Below are positions 53,567 to 62,486 of a stretch of 64,000 nt of DNA, piece by piece. The notes beneath the pieces were generated by a model. It saw only the letters and a program-made list of their open reading frames with translations. It was not told the origin of the DNA and made no database searches. Both the position numbers and the translations under genes were made by a program. The DNA is from Oscillospiraceae bacterium. GTDB taxonomy: Bacteria > Bacillota > Clostridia > Oscillospirales > Oscillospiraceae. Where the stretch lies: contig JAGFXR010000007.1 in the NCBI GenBank assembly GCA_017861365.1, forward strand, positions 30,664 through 94,663, in the 5' to 3' direction. Each line of letters opens with the position of its first letter. The stretch's first letter is position 1.

Positions 53567-53614
53567 CGCCACCCGGGAAACCTCCGTGTCATGAGTGGTT
53601 TCCCGGTTGTGGCG
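53567..53614 (-). ncRNA. Leader hairpin of the DRTGG transcript
   Basis: CGCCACCCGGGAAACC (53567-53582) pairs with GGTTTCCCGGTTGTGGCG (53597-53614) with a two-base bulge, giving about 15 base pairs. It lies between the minus-strand promoter and the first DRTGG gene. It lacks a T-run, so it probably affects stability or translation. Confidence 0.5.
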
Positions 53615-53646
53615 TGAGTGGCGGCGGCGTAACTCTCATTACGATG

Positions 53647-53675
53647 ATTGTAGCACAAGCCCGTGGGATTGGAAA
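53647..53675 (-). promoter_or_regulatory. Promoter of the DRTGG-ATPase-DRTGG block
   Basis: TTTCCA (53675-53670) and TACAAT (53652-53647), 17 nt apart on the minus strand. The -10 is good and the -35 poor, as in regulated promoters. Confidence 0.5.
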
Positions 53676-53712
53676 GGGAATACATGGCGGTAAATGTGTA
53701 GAACTTATGAAA

Positions 53713-53730
53713 TTGTTAAAAAGTTAACAA
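53713..53730. promoter_or_regulatory. Perfect Rex operator (redox control)
   Basis: TTGTTAAAAAGTTAACAA is a perfect 7-4-7 palindrome and matches the clostridial Rex consensus TTGTTAAN4TTAACAA at every fixed position. It lies about 40 nt upstream of the minus-strand -35 and about 44 nt before the serC -35. It may serve the hydrogenase block, serC, or both. Confidence 0.8.
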
Positions 53731-53773
53731 ACATAGGCTGTCTCTTTTGTTGGTTTTTGACCCTTCTGCATCA

Positions 53774-53803
53774 TTGACACTCCAGATAGTTCAGATATAT
53801 AAT
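53774..53803 (+). promoter_or_regulatory. Promoter of serC-serA
   Basis: Consensus TTGACA (53774-53779) and TATAAT (53798-53803) with an 18-nt spacer, about 25 nt before the ribosome-binding site. Confidence 0.85.
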
Positions 53804-53835
53804 GTATTAAATTTCTTTTGGGAGGTCAAAAAAAC

Positions 53836-54921
53836 ATGGCTGAAGGCAGAGTATATAACTTTTCGGCAGGTCCCTCCATGCTTCCGCTGGAGGTTCTGGA
53901 GCGTGCCGGCGCTGAAATCACAAATTGGAACGGTTCAGGAATGTCCGTGATGGAAATGAGTCACCGCTCCAAGGCTTTTTTAAAAATTTTTGAGGGCACA
54001 CAGGAGAAGCTTTGCCGCTTGATGGGGATTCCTGAAGGCTATAAAATTCTTTTCCTGCAGGGCGGCGCCTCTGCTCAGTTTTCCATGGTACCTCTGAATC
54101 TCATCAGTAAATCCGGCAAGGCGGATTATGCCATTACCGGACATTTTGCCAATGTTGCGTATAAAGAGGCCAAGAAGTACGGAACCATCAACATTGCCGC
54201 CACCTCGGAGGACAAGAGCCATACCTATATTCCCACCCAGGCTGAGCTGAAGCTGGATCCTGAGGCATCTTATTTCTATTACTGTGCCAACAACACCATT
54301 TGCGGAACTGAGTGGCAGTATGTGCCTGAGACCGGCTCGGTGCCTCTGGTGTGCGATATGTCCTCCGACATTCTGTCCCGCCCGGTGGATGTGAGCAAGT
54401 TCGGCATTATCTTCGCAGGCGCACAGAAGAATATGGCTCCTGCGGGACTCACCGTGGCCATTGTGAAAGAGGAGCTGGTCGGCGCGGAGCTGCCTATTAC
54501 TCCGTTGATGATGAACTACAAGACGATGATCGATAAGGATTCCATGTATAATACGCCTCCCTGCTGGTGTATTTATATTCTTGGGCTAGTGCTGGACTGG
54601 CTGGATGATCTGGGCGGTATTCCCGGCATGGAGGCCATCAAGGGCAAGAAGGCCGGAATGCTGTATGAGGTGCTGGACAATTCCAAACTGTTCCACTGTC
54701 CAGCGCAGCCTGGCAGCCGCTCCGACATGAACGTGGTGTTCCGGACAGAGAGCGAAGAACTGGACGAGAAATTTGTCAAGGCGGCCACCGCCGCGGGCTT
54801 TACCAACCTGAAGGGTCACCGCAATGTGGGCGGCATGCGCGCCTCCATCTACAATGCCATGCCCATGGAAGGTGTGGAGAAGCTCTGTGACTTTATCCGC
54901 GCGTTCGAGAAGAGCAATTAA
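53836..54921 (+). CDS. serC: Phosphoserine aminotransferase
   Basis: A 361-residue class V aminotransferase-fold enzyme with the start RVYNFSAGPSMLPLEVLE and substrate/PLP motifs GGASAQFSMVPLN and VCDMSSDILSRPVD. The PLP lysine is in IFAGAQKNMAPAGLT. It makes phosphoserine from 3-phosphohydroxypyruvate and glutamate. The ATG at 53836 follows GGGAGG by about eight nt. The last 51 bp of the gene are repeated 168 bp downstream. Confidence 0.96.
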   Translation: MAEGRVYNFSAGPSMLPLEVLERAGAEITNWNGSGMSVMEMSHRSKAFLKIFEGTQEKLCRLMGIPEGYKILFLQGGASAQFSMVPLNLISKSGKADYAITGHFANVAYKEAKKYGTINIAATSEDKSHTYIPTQAELKLDPEASYFYYCANNTICGTEWQYVPETGSVPLVCDMSSDILSRPVDVSKFGIIFAGAQKNMAPAGLTVAIVKEELVGAELPITPLMMNYKTMIDKDSMYNTPPCWCIYILGLVLDWLDDLGGIPGMEAIKGKKAGMLYEVLDNSKLFHCPAQPGSRSDMNVVFRTESEELDEKFVKAATAAGFTNLKGHRNVGGMRASIYNAMPMEGVEKLCDFIRAFEKSN

Positions 54922-54955
54922 GCGCAAGTAAACACTTTTTCGCGCCGGATGGCGC
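54871..54955 (+). repeat. 85-bp direct repeat, copy 1 (serC tail and downstream)
   Basis: The copy covers the last 51 bp of serC including the stop, plus 34 bp after it. It matches 55039-55123 at 82 of 85 positions (offset 168 bp). Confidence 0.93.
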
Positions 54956-54960
54956 GGCGG

Positions 54961-55034
54961 CGGCAGGAATTTCATTTCTGCCGCCAAGAAATCAAATGCC
55001 CCGCAGGGTCCCGCAAAAGATCTTCTTTTGCGGG
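54961..55034 (+). other. Spacer with two hairpins between the serC-tail copies
   Basis: Between the two repeat copies are a GGCGGCAG/CTGCCGCC hairpin (about 54957-54984) and a perfect 11-bp hairpin, CCCGCAAAAGA (55010-55020) with its complement (55024-55034). They could end or stabilise the serC message. The region is not coding. Confidence 0.6.
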
Positions 55035-55038
55035 AGTG

Positions 55039-55123
55039 GGTGTGGAGAAGCTCTGTGACTTTATCCGCGCATTCGAGAAGAGCAATTAAGCGCAAACAAA
55101 CACTTTTTCGCGCCGGATGGCGC
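55039..55123 (+). repeat. 85-bp direct repeat, copy 2 (orphan serC tail)
   Basis: A near-identical copy of the serC 3' end, including its TAA, sits 45 bp before serA without the rest of the gene. It differs from copy 1 by three bases. Confidence 0.93.
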
Positions 55124-55167
55124 TCAGCCATTTAATGCTTAACACAGGTAATCAAGGAGGAGAATCC

Positions 55168-56337
55168 ATGTTTCGCGTAAAAACTCTGAATAAAATTTCC
55201 CAAGTGGGACTGGTTGAACTGGATCAGGCAAAATTTGAAGTCGGCGACGCGGTGACCAATGAGGACGGCATTCTGGTGCGTTCCGCGGCCATGCATGATT
55301 ATGTATTCCCCGACACGCTGCGTGCCATCGCCCGCGCCGGCGCGGGAACCAACAATATTCCCATTGACCGCTGTTCAGAGGCGGGCATTGTGGTGTTTAA
55401 TACACCGGGCGCAAACGCCAACGCTGTGAAGGAACTGGCGGTGTGCGCGATGCTGGTTTCCTCCCGCAATATTCTGGGCGGTTCTGCCTGGGTTCGTGAG
55501 CAGGCCAACTCCGGCGCAGATGTTGCCGCCGTGGTGGAAAAGGGCAAGGCTGCCTTTGTAGGGCCTGAAATTATGGGCAAGACGCTGGGAGTCATCGGCC
55601 TGGGCGCCATCGGCGTTCAGGTGGCGAACATCGCCACCAAGCTGGGCATGACGGTGTATGGCTATGATCCGTTCCTCTCCGTGGACGCGGCTCTGTCGAT
55701 GTCCCGTGCGGTCAACCGTGCGCTGAACATTGATACCATCTATAAAAACTGCGACTACATCACGCTCCACGTGCCTCTGAACAAGGATACCCGCAATACC
55801 ATTTGCGAGGCTTCTCTGGAGCAGATGCGGGACGGTGTTCGCATCATCAATCTGGCTCGTGGCGAGCTGGTGGATGACGATGCTATCATCAAGGCGCTGG
55901 ACAGCGGCAAGGTTTCCTGCTACGTCACCGATTTCCCTAATAATAAGATCACCATGGCCAAAAATGTGGTGGCGATTCCCCATCTGGGCGCTTCCAGCCC
56001 GGAGAGCGAGGACAACTGCGCGGTGATGGCGGCACGCCAGATCAGCGATTATTTGGAAAATGGCAACATTGTCAATTCCGTTAATCTTCCCTCGGTTTCC
56101 ATGGAGTGGAGCGGCAGCACCCGGCTTTGCATCATCCACCGGAATATTCCCGCTATGCTGGCTAATATTACAACCCTGCTCTCCAAGGATAACGTCAACG
56201 TGGAGAATATGATGAACAAGTCCAAAGGGGACTTTGCCTATACCGTTGTAGATGTTAACGCGGAGATTGACGGCGGAACCATTGACAGCATCAAGTCGAT
56301 TCCCGGCATTCTGCGTGTTCGCCTTCTCGCCAGATAA
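55168..56337 (+). CDS. serA: D-3-phosphoglycerate dehydrogenase with C-terminal ACT domain
   Basis: A 389-residue hydroxyacid dehydrogenase. The NAD fold is LGVIGLGAIGVQVANIATKLG. The catalytic Arg, Glu and His are expected in INLARGELVD, DFPNNK and IPHLGASSPE. An ACT domain (IHRNIPAMLANITTLLSKD) ends the protein, so serine feedback is possible. It oxidises 3-phosphoglycerate, the step before SerC. The ATG at 55168 has AAGGAGG upstream. Confidence 0.95.
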   Translation: MFRVKTLNKISQVGLVELDQAKFEVGDAVTNEDGILVRSAAMHDYVFPDTLRAIARAGAGTNNIPIDRCSEAGIVVFNTPGANANAVKELAVCAMLVSSRNILGGSAWVREQANSGADVAAVVEKGKAAFVGPEIMGKTLGVIGLGAIGVQVANIATKLGMTVYGYDPFLSVDAALSMSRAVNRALNIDTIYKNCDYITLHVPLNKDTRNTICEASLEQMRDGVRIINLARGELVDDDAIIKALDSGKVSCYVTDFPNNKITMAKNVVAIPHLGASSPESEDNCAVMAARQISDYLENGNIVNSVNLPSVSMEWSGSTRLCIIHRNIPAMLANITTLLSKDNVNVENMMNKSKGDFAYTVVDVNAEIDGGTIDSIKSIPGILRVRLLAR

Positions 56338-56356
56338 GAGGCTGAAAGCAAAAACA

Positions 56357-56394
56357 AAAGCTCACCGAACGCAGCGTCGGTGAGCTTTGATTTT
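56357..56394. terminator. Bidirectional terminator after serA
   Basis: A 12-bp stem (56357-56368 with 56377-56388), AAAGCTCACCGA and complement, followed by a T-run (TTGATTTTTT) on the plus strand. The minus-strand hypothetical gene ends at 56401. Confidence 0.92.
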
Positions 56395-56400
56395 TTGCGT

Positions 56401-56673
56401 TTAAAGGCCTTCAAAATCCTCGTCTTCCCCTTCGGGAACTGTGGGAGCATCTTCGTTTGCGGGGATTACCTCGGGGGGAACCGCGCTGTCGCAGTCACAA
56501 TCGCTGCCGCAGGCATATTCCCAATCATCCGGGCTGTCTTCATCGCAGTAATCCTTTGATTCCAGCCAAGCCGCGCGGGATCGGACGGCGCATATGGTAA
56601 TTCCGGCCACCGCGCCGATAATCGCCGCCGCGCCCAAAAGGCCTTTCCAGCCGCAAAAATCCTGCTTTGTCAT
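56401..56673 (-). CDS. Small membrane protein of unknown function
   Basis: A 90-residue protein with one membrane segment near residues 11-30 (LLGAAAIIGAVAGITICAV) and a strongly acidic C-terminus with several cysteines (CDEDSP, CGSDCDCD). No family is recognised. The start at 56673 has GGGG ten nt upstream; an earlier in-frame start (56697) has no site. It is monocistronic between serA and the FtsA-like gene. Confidence 0.55.
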   Translation of the reverse strand: MTKQDFCGWKGLLGAAAIIGAVAGITICAVRSRAAWLESKDYCDEDSPDDWEYACGSDCDCDSAVPPEVIPANEDAPTVPEGEDEDFEGL

Positions 56674-56875
56674 ATATGTTTCGCCCCTTTCTGCCAAAGT
56701 TACAGAATCAGATATGCTTGACTATCATACCTCATATCGGCGAATTTGTCTATAACCGGGCATGAAGTTTTTGACATCCTGCTCTATTATGATGCAAAAC
56801 GCGATTAATAAACCGGTTTGACAAGGAATTCTGGATTGGGAAACGGTGCTGAATCAATAAGATTTAAAAACACTG

Positions 56876-56905
56876 TTTACAGTATCTTCGCTTTTGTAGT
56901 AAAAT
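56876..56905 (+). promoter_or_regulatory. Promoter of the FtsA-like gene
   Basis: TTTACA (56876-56881) and TAAAAT (56900-56905) with an 18-nt spacer, about 37 nt before the start. Confidence 0.65.
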
Positions 56906-56942
56906 AAAACCAATGAAAGCCTAAGGTACGGGAGGACTGTAC

Positions 56943-58868
56943 ATGACTACCTCAGAGGAAAAGCAGACGGCAATGCAGCCGGAAGAGATGATATTTGCCC
57001 TTGACATCGGCACACGGAGTATTATCGGGATTGCCGGCACGGTGGAGGGTGACAAGCTTCGGGTCATCGCAATGGAAAAAGAGGAGCATACACAACGGGC
57101 AATGGTCGACGGTCAGATTGAGGATATCGAGCAGGTAGCCAAGGTTGCCAGAGTGGTCAAGAACCGCCTGGAGGAAAAGCTCCAATGCACGCTCAGGCGG
57201 GTGTGTGTCGCGGCAGCCGGGCGGGCGCTGCGCACCCAGCGCGCCTCTTACGAACTGGAGTTTCCCCAATTGCAGCGAATTGATGACGAGATCATCAGCC
57301 GTCTGGAGGCGGGCGCCATCGGTGAGGCTGAAACCGCCTTTACCGGGGGACTGGATGCTGAAAACCGCCGCCAGTTCTATCTGGTGGGCCATACCGTGGT
57401 TCAGTATTATTTGGACAACTACCCCATCTCCAGCCTATTAGACCATCAGGCGAAGCACATCCGGAGCGATGTGATTGCCACATTTCTCCCCAGTGAGGTG
57501 GTGGAGAGCCTTTACACCACCATGCACAAAATCGACCTGGAGATCAGCAGCCTCACCCTGGAGCCCATTGCAGCCATCAACGCGGTCATTCCCAGAAATC
57601 TGCGGCTTCTAAATCTGGCTCTGGTGGACATCGGCGCGGGGACCTCCGATATTGCCGTTTCCAGAGACGGCGGTGTTGTGGGCTACACCATGGCCACTGT
57701 GGCCGGAGACGAGATTACCGAGGCGCTGATGAAGCGGTACCTGCTGGATTTCAACACCGCAGAGCAGGTGAAAACTCAGCTGGGAGGCCAGCGTTCGGTT
57801 CGTTTTTTCGATATTCTCGGTATGGAGCAGAGTGTTACCGTCGAGGATATCCTTGGCTGCATTGAGGATTCCACCGCTACGCTTTGCCGGGAGATTGCCG
57901 CCCATATCTGCGAGGTGAACAACGGCGCACCCTCGGCTGTTTTTCTGGCGGGCGGCGGCAGCAAGCTCACCGGTATGAGGGAACTGGTTGCAACGCACCT
58001 GAACATGGATGTGAACCGTGTGGCGCTGGCCGGAAACAATTTTCAGGCCCACGCCTGTTCGGACACCTATGATCTCAATGACCCTGAATACGCCACGCCT
58101 CTGGGCATTGCCATTTCAGCGGGGCTGAACATGATTAACGAGAGCTTTCATGTCTCCTTAAACGGAAGCCGGGCGAAGCTTTTCCGCAACGGAACCCTGA
58201 CCGCTCTGGATATCCTGATGATGAACGGTTATTCCTATCAGGATCTGATGGCGAGAAGCGGACAGAAGCTGATTATTCAGATTAACGGGAAGCGGACGGT
58301 ATATTATGGTACTCCGGGGGAGCCCGCGGTTCTTCGCCTCAATGGAGAAGAGGCGAAAGTTTCAGACTTGGTTCATGCGGGGGACAGCATTGAATTTTCC
58401 CCCGCTGTCCATGGAAAGCCCGCTCGGCGCTGCCTGAAGGATCTGCTGGAGAAACCCGATCAAATGGCAACGGTAAACGGGGATTTTGTGGACCCGGAGA
58501 CTTCCGTGAAAACAGGAGACGTCATTTTCACCGACCCGGCTATGCCTGCCTCTGTGGTGGACAAGTCTCCCGCCATCGACACGGGGGCGAAGACTCCGGC
58601 GGCCGGCGCTGAGACTGCCGTGGCGGCCCGGACCACTTCAACGGAAGAATCCTCCGATCAAATGGCGTTTATCCTGAACAATGTGCCCATTGCCGTGCCA
58701 AAAAAGCCGGATGGCTCACCCTATTATCTGATGGATTTTCTGGAGCGCTCAGGCATTGACCTGGAGCACCCTGCCGGAGAGATTATTTTAAGGGTCAATG
58801 AAATTGACAGCTCCTTTCTTCAGGATTTGAAGGAAGGCGACCATCTGGAAATTTACTGTACGGGCTGA
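56943..58868 (+). CDS. Long FtsA-like actin-fold protein with a C-terminal extension
   Basis: Residues 15-430 follow FtsA: FALDIGTRSIIGIAGT (phosphate 1), the SHS2-like insert with VAAAGRALRT, LVDIGAGTSDIAV (phosphate 2) and AVFLAGGGSKLTGMREL (adenosine). About 210 extra residues follow (430-641): a Ser/Ala/Pro-rich part and two beta-rich segments (LIIQINGKRTVYYG, MAFILNNVPIAVP). FtsA tethers FtsZ in typical cells; FtsA also ends with a membrane helix, which is not obvious here. This may be a divergent FtsA or a PilM-related protein. It is outside any dcw cluster. Confidence 0.75.
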   Translation: MTTSEEKQTAMQPEEMIFALDIGTRSIIGIAGTVEGDKLRVIAMEKEEHTQRAMVDGQIEDIEQVAKVARVVKNRLEEKLQCTLRRVCVAAAGRALRTQRASYELEFPQLQRIDDEIISRLEAGAIGEAETAFTGGLDAENRRQFYLVGHTVVQYYLDNYPISSLLDHQAKHIRSDVIATFLPSEVVESLYTTMHKIDLEISSLTLEPIAAINAVIPRNLRLLNLALVDIGAGTSDIAVSRDGGVVGYTMATVAGDEITEALMKRYLLDFNTAEQVKTQLGGQRSVRFFDILGMEQSVTVEDILGCIEDSTATLCREIAAHICEVNNGAPSAVFLAGGGSKLTGMRELVATHLNMDVNRVALAGNNFQAHACSDTYDLNDPEYATPLGIAISAGLNMINESFHVSLNGSRAKLFRNGTLTALDILMMNGYSYQDLMARSGQKLIIQINGKRTVYYGTPGEPAVLRLNGEEAKVSDLVHAGDSIEFSPAVHGKPARRCLKDLLEKPDQMATVNGDFVDPETSVKTGDVIFTDPAMPASVVDKSPAIDTGAKTPAAGAETAVAARTTSTEESSDQMAFILNNVPIAVPKKPDGSPYYLMDFLERSGIDLEHPAGEIILRVNEIDSSFLQDLKEGDHLEIYCTG

Positions 58869-58886
58869 ACTCGTTCATTCGCGGCA

Positions 58887-58929
58887 ATGCGCGGCCTCGG
58901 GATATGGTGAGTATCCCGAGGCCGCGCAT
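58887..58929 (+). terminator. Strong hairpin after the FtsA-like gene
   Basis: A perfect 18-bp stem (58887-58904 with 58912-58929) with loop TGGTGAG. The T-run is weak (TTACTTATTT), but stem strength suggests termination. Confidence 0.75.
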
Positions 58930-59002
58930 TACTTATTTCATATCTGCTGAATCACACGCAAGATGGTTTGTACAGCAAGCGTTATGTAGTTTACATGATG
59001 CT

Positions 59003-59467
59003 TCAAAATGCTTCAAAGGCAACATTCAGGCTGATGGGAATATGATCCACGAACAGCTGGACACACAAAATCTGATCTGAGCTCATCTGGACCGTAACGT
59101 TTTCTCCCTGCAGGACGGTGGGAGTGGAAATGTCCGTCATCCCCACAAGGTTGGAAAGGTTGGTTGCCGCGGTTGCCGTCAGCATGTTGGTCAGCTCCGA
59201 CAGAGCGCTTTTGGCCAGCTCGTCCAATTCCTCCACCGGCATCCCCATCATCATGATGGAGGCGATTTTTTTGGCTGCCTCAACCTCTATGGAGTAAACC
59301 ACATTGCCTCTGAACGCGCCGACAATGCCCAGTATGACAAAAACCCCGTTGCCCGTGACCTCGTTTCGCTTTTCAGAGAGCTGACCAACCTGAACATCGC
59401 TGAAGCCCAGCTGCGGCATGACCGATAAAAAAGCGTCCAAAAAGGGCTGTAAATGCTTTACATCCAC
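59003..59467 (-). CDS. cheX: CheX-type chemotaxis phosphatase
   Basis: A 154-residue CheX-like protein. The phosphatase signature is ELTNML (Glu91, Asn94). The fold is the one of CheC/CheX/FliY proteins that remove phosphate from CheY-P. It overlaps the fused gene by ten nt, so the two are co-expressed. It may act on the receiver domain of the neighbour or on CheY elsewhere. Confidence 0.88.
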   Translation of the reverse strand: MDVKHLQPFLDAFLSVMPQLGFSDVQVGQLSEKRNEVTGNGVFVILGIVGAFRGNVVYSIEVEAAKKIASIMMMGMPVEELDELAKSALSELTNMLTATAATNLSNLVGMTDISTPTVLQGENVTVQMSSDQILCVQLFVDHIPISLNVAFEAF

Positions 59468-60321
59468 TCGTCATCGCCCCCCTTGAAGCCAACGTTCAGC
59501 AGCAGTTCTCCGAAGGTTGTCTCGCCAATGGCGGTCACTGTGTTGAAATCACAGGCGGAAATCGTCACATTTTCACCCGACAGAACCGAAGGCGGAGCCA
59601 GCCGAAGCCCCAACGCCTTGTTTTTTCGATTGAGGATGGAGCAGGCGTTTCCGGCGATGATATTCGCGAATTCACCCAGGGCGGCGGCGACCTCATCTCG
59701 ATTCTTCGGTTCACGGCGAAACACCGCGGTCGCCAGGCTGGATGCTGTTTCCTCTGACAAATCAATCAGCATTCTGCCTGAAAACTTTCCGCTGATCCCA
59801 ATGATCACCGTGATACCGTTGGATGCGCACTCCTTGCTGGTGGAATATTCGTCCTTAAAGGTCAGAAGGGTCTTGGTCATTTTGTTGAGGCCGTCTATCA
59901 GGCACTCTTTGAATATGGAGGCATATTCCTGCTGCAAAAACTCATACAGCTCTTCCGTCGCCATGACCCGATGAATGGTTGCCATGAGATCGTCGGACTC
60001 AAAGGGCTTTTGCAGATAAGCGTAGACCTTGTTTTTCTTTGCTTCATTGACAATTTCATCATCCATCATGGAACTAATGACAATTACTTTAATATTCTTA
60101 TCAATTTCATGAACGGCGCGGGTACATTCAAGACCGTCGGTACCGGGCAGAGTCATGTCCATGGTCACCAGATTGGGCCTTTGCGCCGTTACAACCTCCT
60201 TAACCTCCTCCAGTGTGCCCGCGCTTCCCACGACCTCGCAGCCGTTTGACTCCAGAATGTTCCTGATAAACGCGACGGAAAAAGCGGAGTCGTCTACGAT
60301 CACAATTCTGACATCCTTCAT
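59458..60321 (-). CDS. Receiver domain fused to CheX-type phosphatase
   Basis: The first 120 residues are a CheY-like receiver (acidic pair near 10-11, Asp55 in MDMTLPG, Lys105 in LQKPF). Residues 140-287 form a CheX domain with the signature EFAN (Glu217, Asn220). The receiver is intact. A receiver joined to its own phosphatase suggests a self-resetting signal or a phosphate sink. The stop overlaps cheX. A TATAAT-like sequence lies upstream near 60370. Confidence 0.87.
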   Translation of the reverse strand: MKDVRIVIVDDSAFSVAFIRNILESNGCEVVGSAGTLEEVKEVVTAQRPNLVTMDMTLPGTDGLECTRAVHEIDKNIKVIVISSMMDDEIVNEAKKNKVYAYLQKPFESDDLMATIHRVMATEELYEFLQQEYASIFKECLIDGLNKMTKTLLTFKDEYSTSKECASNGITVIIGISGKFSGRMLIDLSEETASSLATAVFRREPKNRDEVAAALGEFANIIAGNACSILNRKNKALGLRLAPPSVLSGENVTISACDFNTVTAIGETTFGELLLNVGFKGGDDEWM

Positions 60322-60467
60322 GAGATATCACAACCTTCTTCTTTATATTGTTCTCTCTGACACTATTATACTATATTCGTCACAAAAGTCATCTATATTT
60401 TTCGTTCCGCGCATTTTTGTAATTTTTGTGGTACTTTGGTTTGTGATACCAGAAGATTTTGTCAGTT

Positions 60468-62273
60468 CTACTCATCCAGTTTCAGCACCGCCATGAAGGC
60501 GTCCTGCGGAACGCTCACGCTGCCCAGGGAGCGCATGCGTTTTTTACCCTCTTTCTGTTTTTCCAGAAGCTTTTTCTTGCGGGTAATGTCGCCGCCGTAA
60601 CATTTGGCCAGAACGTCCTTGCGCATGGCGCGGATGGTTTCACGGGCAATGACCTTGCCGCCGATGGCCGCCTGAATGGGAATTTCAAACATCTGGCGGG
60701 GAATATTGTCTTTTAATTTCTCGCAGATGCGGCGGGCGCGGGCGTAGGCCTTTTCCTCATGGACGATAAAGGAGAGTGCGTCCACAATATCGCTGTTGAG
60801 CAGAATATCCAGCTTCACCAGTTTGGAGGGGCGGTATTCGGAGATTTCATAGTCCAGTGACGCATAACCCCGGGTGCGGGACTTCAGGGAGTCAAAAAAG
60901 TCATAGATGATTTCGTTGAGGGGCATGTTATAGTGCAGCTCGACCCGGTCAGTATCCAGATACTGCATATCCTTGAATTCGCCCCGCCGATCCTGGCAGA
61001 GCTCCATGATATTGCCCACATACTCCGTCGGCGTGATGATGGAGGCCTTGACGAAGGGTTCCTCCGACAACTGGATTTCAGCGGGGCTTGGATAATTCTG
61101 CGGATTGTCGATCATCAGCACGGATCCGTCGGTTTTGGTGATCTGATACACCACGCTGGGGGCGGTGGTAATGAGATCAAGATCATACTCCCGTTCCAGC
61201 CGCTCCTGAATGATCTCCATGTGAAGCAGGCCCAGAAAGCCGCAGCGGAAGCCAAAGCCGAGAGCGATGGAGGATTCCGGCTCAAAGGACAGGGAGGCAT
61301 CATTGAGCCGCAGTTTTTCCAGCGCGTCCCGCAAATCCGGGTATTTGGCCCCATCGGCGGGGTAAATTCCGGAGTATACCATGGGCTGAACGGGCCGGTA
61401 GCCGGGCAGCGGCTCGGTGGCAGAGCGTTCCACACCGGTTACGGTGTCGCCTACCTGGGTATCCTTCACGTTCTTGATGGAGGCGGTAAAGTAACCTACC
61501 TCGCCTGCTGCCAGAGATGTGCACGGCTCCATGCCGATGGGCAGCATATGCCCGCACTCCACTACCTTATAGTCCGCACCGGAGGCCATCATTTTCAGCT
61601 CCATTCCGGCGGACAAAGTACCCTCTTTAACTCTCACGTAGACGATGACGCCCCGATAGCTGTCGTATTGACTGTCAAAAATCAGAGCCCGCAGCGGTGC
61701 GGTCACGTCGCCCTTAGGCGGGGGAACCTGAGCGACAATGGCCTCCAGCACCTCTTCAATCCCGATGCCCATCTTTGCGGAGACCTCGGGCGCGTCCATA
61801 GCGGGCAGGCCGATGATGTTCTCAATTTCCGCCTTCACCCGCTTTGGGTCGGCGGCGGGCAGGTCGATTTTGTTGATGATCGGGACAATCTCCAGATCAT
61901 GGTCCAGAGCAAGATACGTGTTGGCCAGGGTCTGGGCCTCGATGCCCTGGGCGGCGTCCACCACCAGAACCGCCCCCTCGCAGGCGGCCAGCGAACGGGA
62001 TACCTCATAGTTAAAGTCCACATGACCCGGGGTGTCGATCAGGTTCAGCTCATAAACCGCCCCGTCCGCCGCCTGATAGTTGAGCTTGACTGCCCGGGCC
62101 TTGATGGTGATGCCTCGTTCCCGCTCCAGATCCATGTTGTCCAGGAGCTGGCTTTCCATTTCCCGGGCGGATACGGCGTTGCAGCGCTCAATCAGCCGGT
62201 CGGACAGCGTGGATTTTCCGTGGTCGATGTGAGCGATGATGGAAAAATTGCGGATGAGATTCTGGTCGGTCAT
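60468..62273 (-). CDS. lepA: Elongation factor 4 (LepA)
   Basis: A 601-residue GTPase with G1 [10 protein letters not shown]2/G3 [20 protein letters not shown] and DTPGHVDF, and G4 NKID. The C-terminal domain is the LepA-specific one ([30 protein letters not shown]). It acts on stalled or mistranslocated ribosomes. The start has an AGGAGG-type site. It is transcribed on its own from the 213-nt gap to the XRE gene. Confidence 0.97.
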   Translation of the reverse strand: MTDQNLIRNFSIIAHIDHGKSTLSDRLIERCNAVSAREMESQLLDNMDLERERGITIKARAVKLNYQAADGAVYELNLIDTPGHVDFNYEVSRSLAACEGAVLVVDAAQGIEAQTLANTYLALDHDLEIVPIINKIDLPAADPKRVKAEIENIIGLPAMDAPEVSAKMGIGIEEVLEAIVAQVPPPKGDVTAPLRALIFDSQYDSYRGVIVYVRVKEGTLSAGMELKMMASGADYKVVECGHMLPIGMEPCTSLAAGEVGYFTASIKNVKDTQVGDTVTGVERSATEPLPGYRPVQPMVYSGIYPADGAKYPDLRDALEKLRLNDASLSFEPESSIALGFGFRCGFLGLLHMEIIQERLEREYDLDLITTAPSVVYQITKTDGSVLMIDNPQNYPSPAEIQLSEEPFVKASIITPTEYVGNIMELCQDRRGEFKDMQYLDTDRVELHYNMPLNEIIYDFFDSLKSRTRGYASLDYEISEYRPSKLVKLDILLNSDIVDALSFIVHEEKAYARARRICEKLKDNIPRQMFEIPIQAAIGGKVIARETIRAMRKDVLAKCYGGDITRKKKLLEKQKEGKKRMRSLGSVSVPQDAFMAVLKLDE

Positions 62274-62486
62274 ACAGTTCCTCCTAAAGAAAATCCATGC
62301 CCGTGTCTGGGCGGAACGCGCCGAATGGCGCGAAGGACGGCGATATTACTTCTGGCTGTCCAATCATCTGGAACAGGGGTCTCTACTAATCATATTATTC
62401 CACAGAGAACGGTGTTCCACGGTGATGCGAACAATGATGAATCATTGAACATGAGATCGCGCCTTGGCATACTGTCCGTCAAGCCG

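Larger units (their letters stand above)
53513..53835. other. Divergent region between the DRTGG-hydrogenase block and serC
   Basis: This 323-nt gap holds, from left to right, a leader hairpin (53567-53614), the minus-strand promoter (53647-53675), a perfect Rex palindrome (53713-53730) and the serC promoter (53774-53803). No gene was found. Confidence 0.85.

Noticed and set aside
54586..55131. Minus-strand frame with a repeated peptide opposite the serC tail
   Set aside because: The peptide repeat only reflects the 85-bp DNA duplication; no start signal is present.
62280..62486. Palindromic words near 62438-62452 (AATGAT...ATCATT) as an operator of the XRE regulator
   Set aside because: The symmetry is short and the region is AT-rich, so chance is likely.
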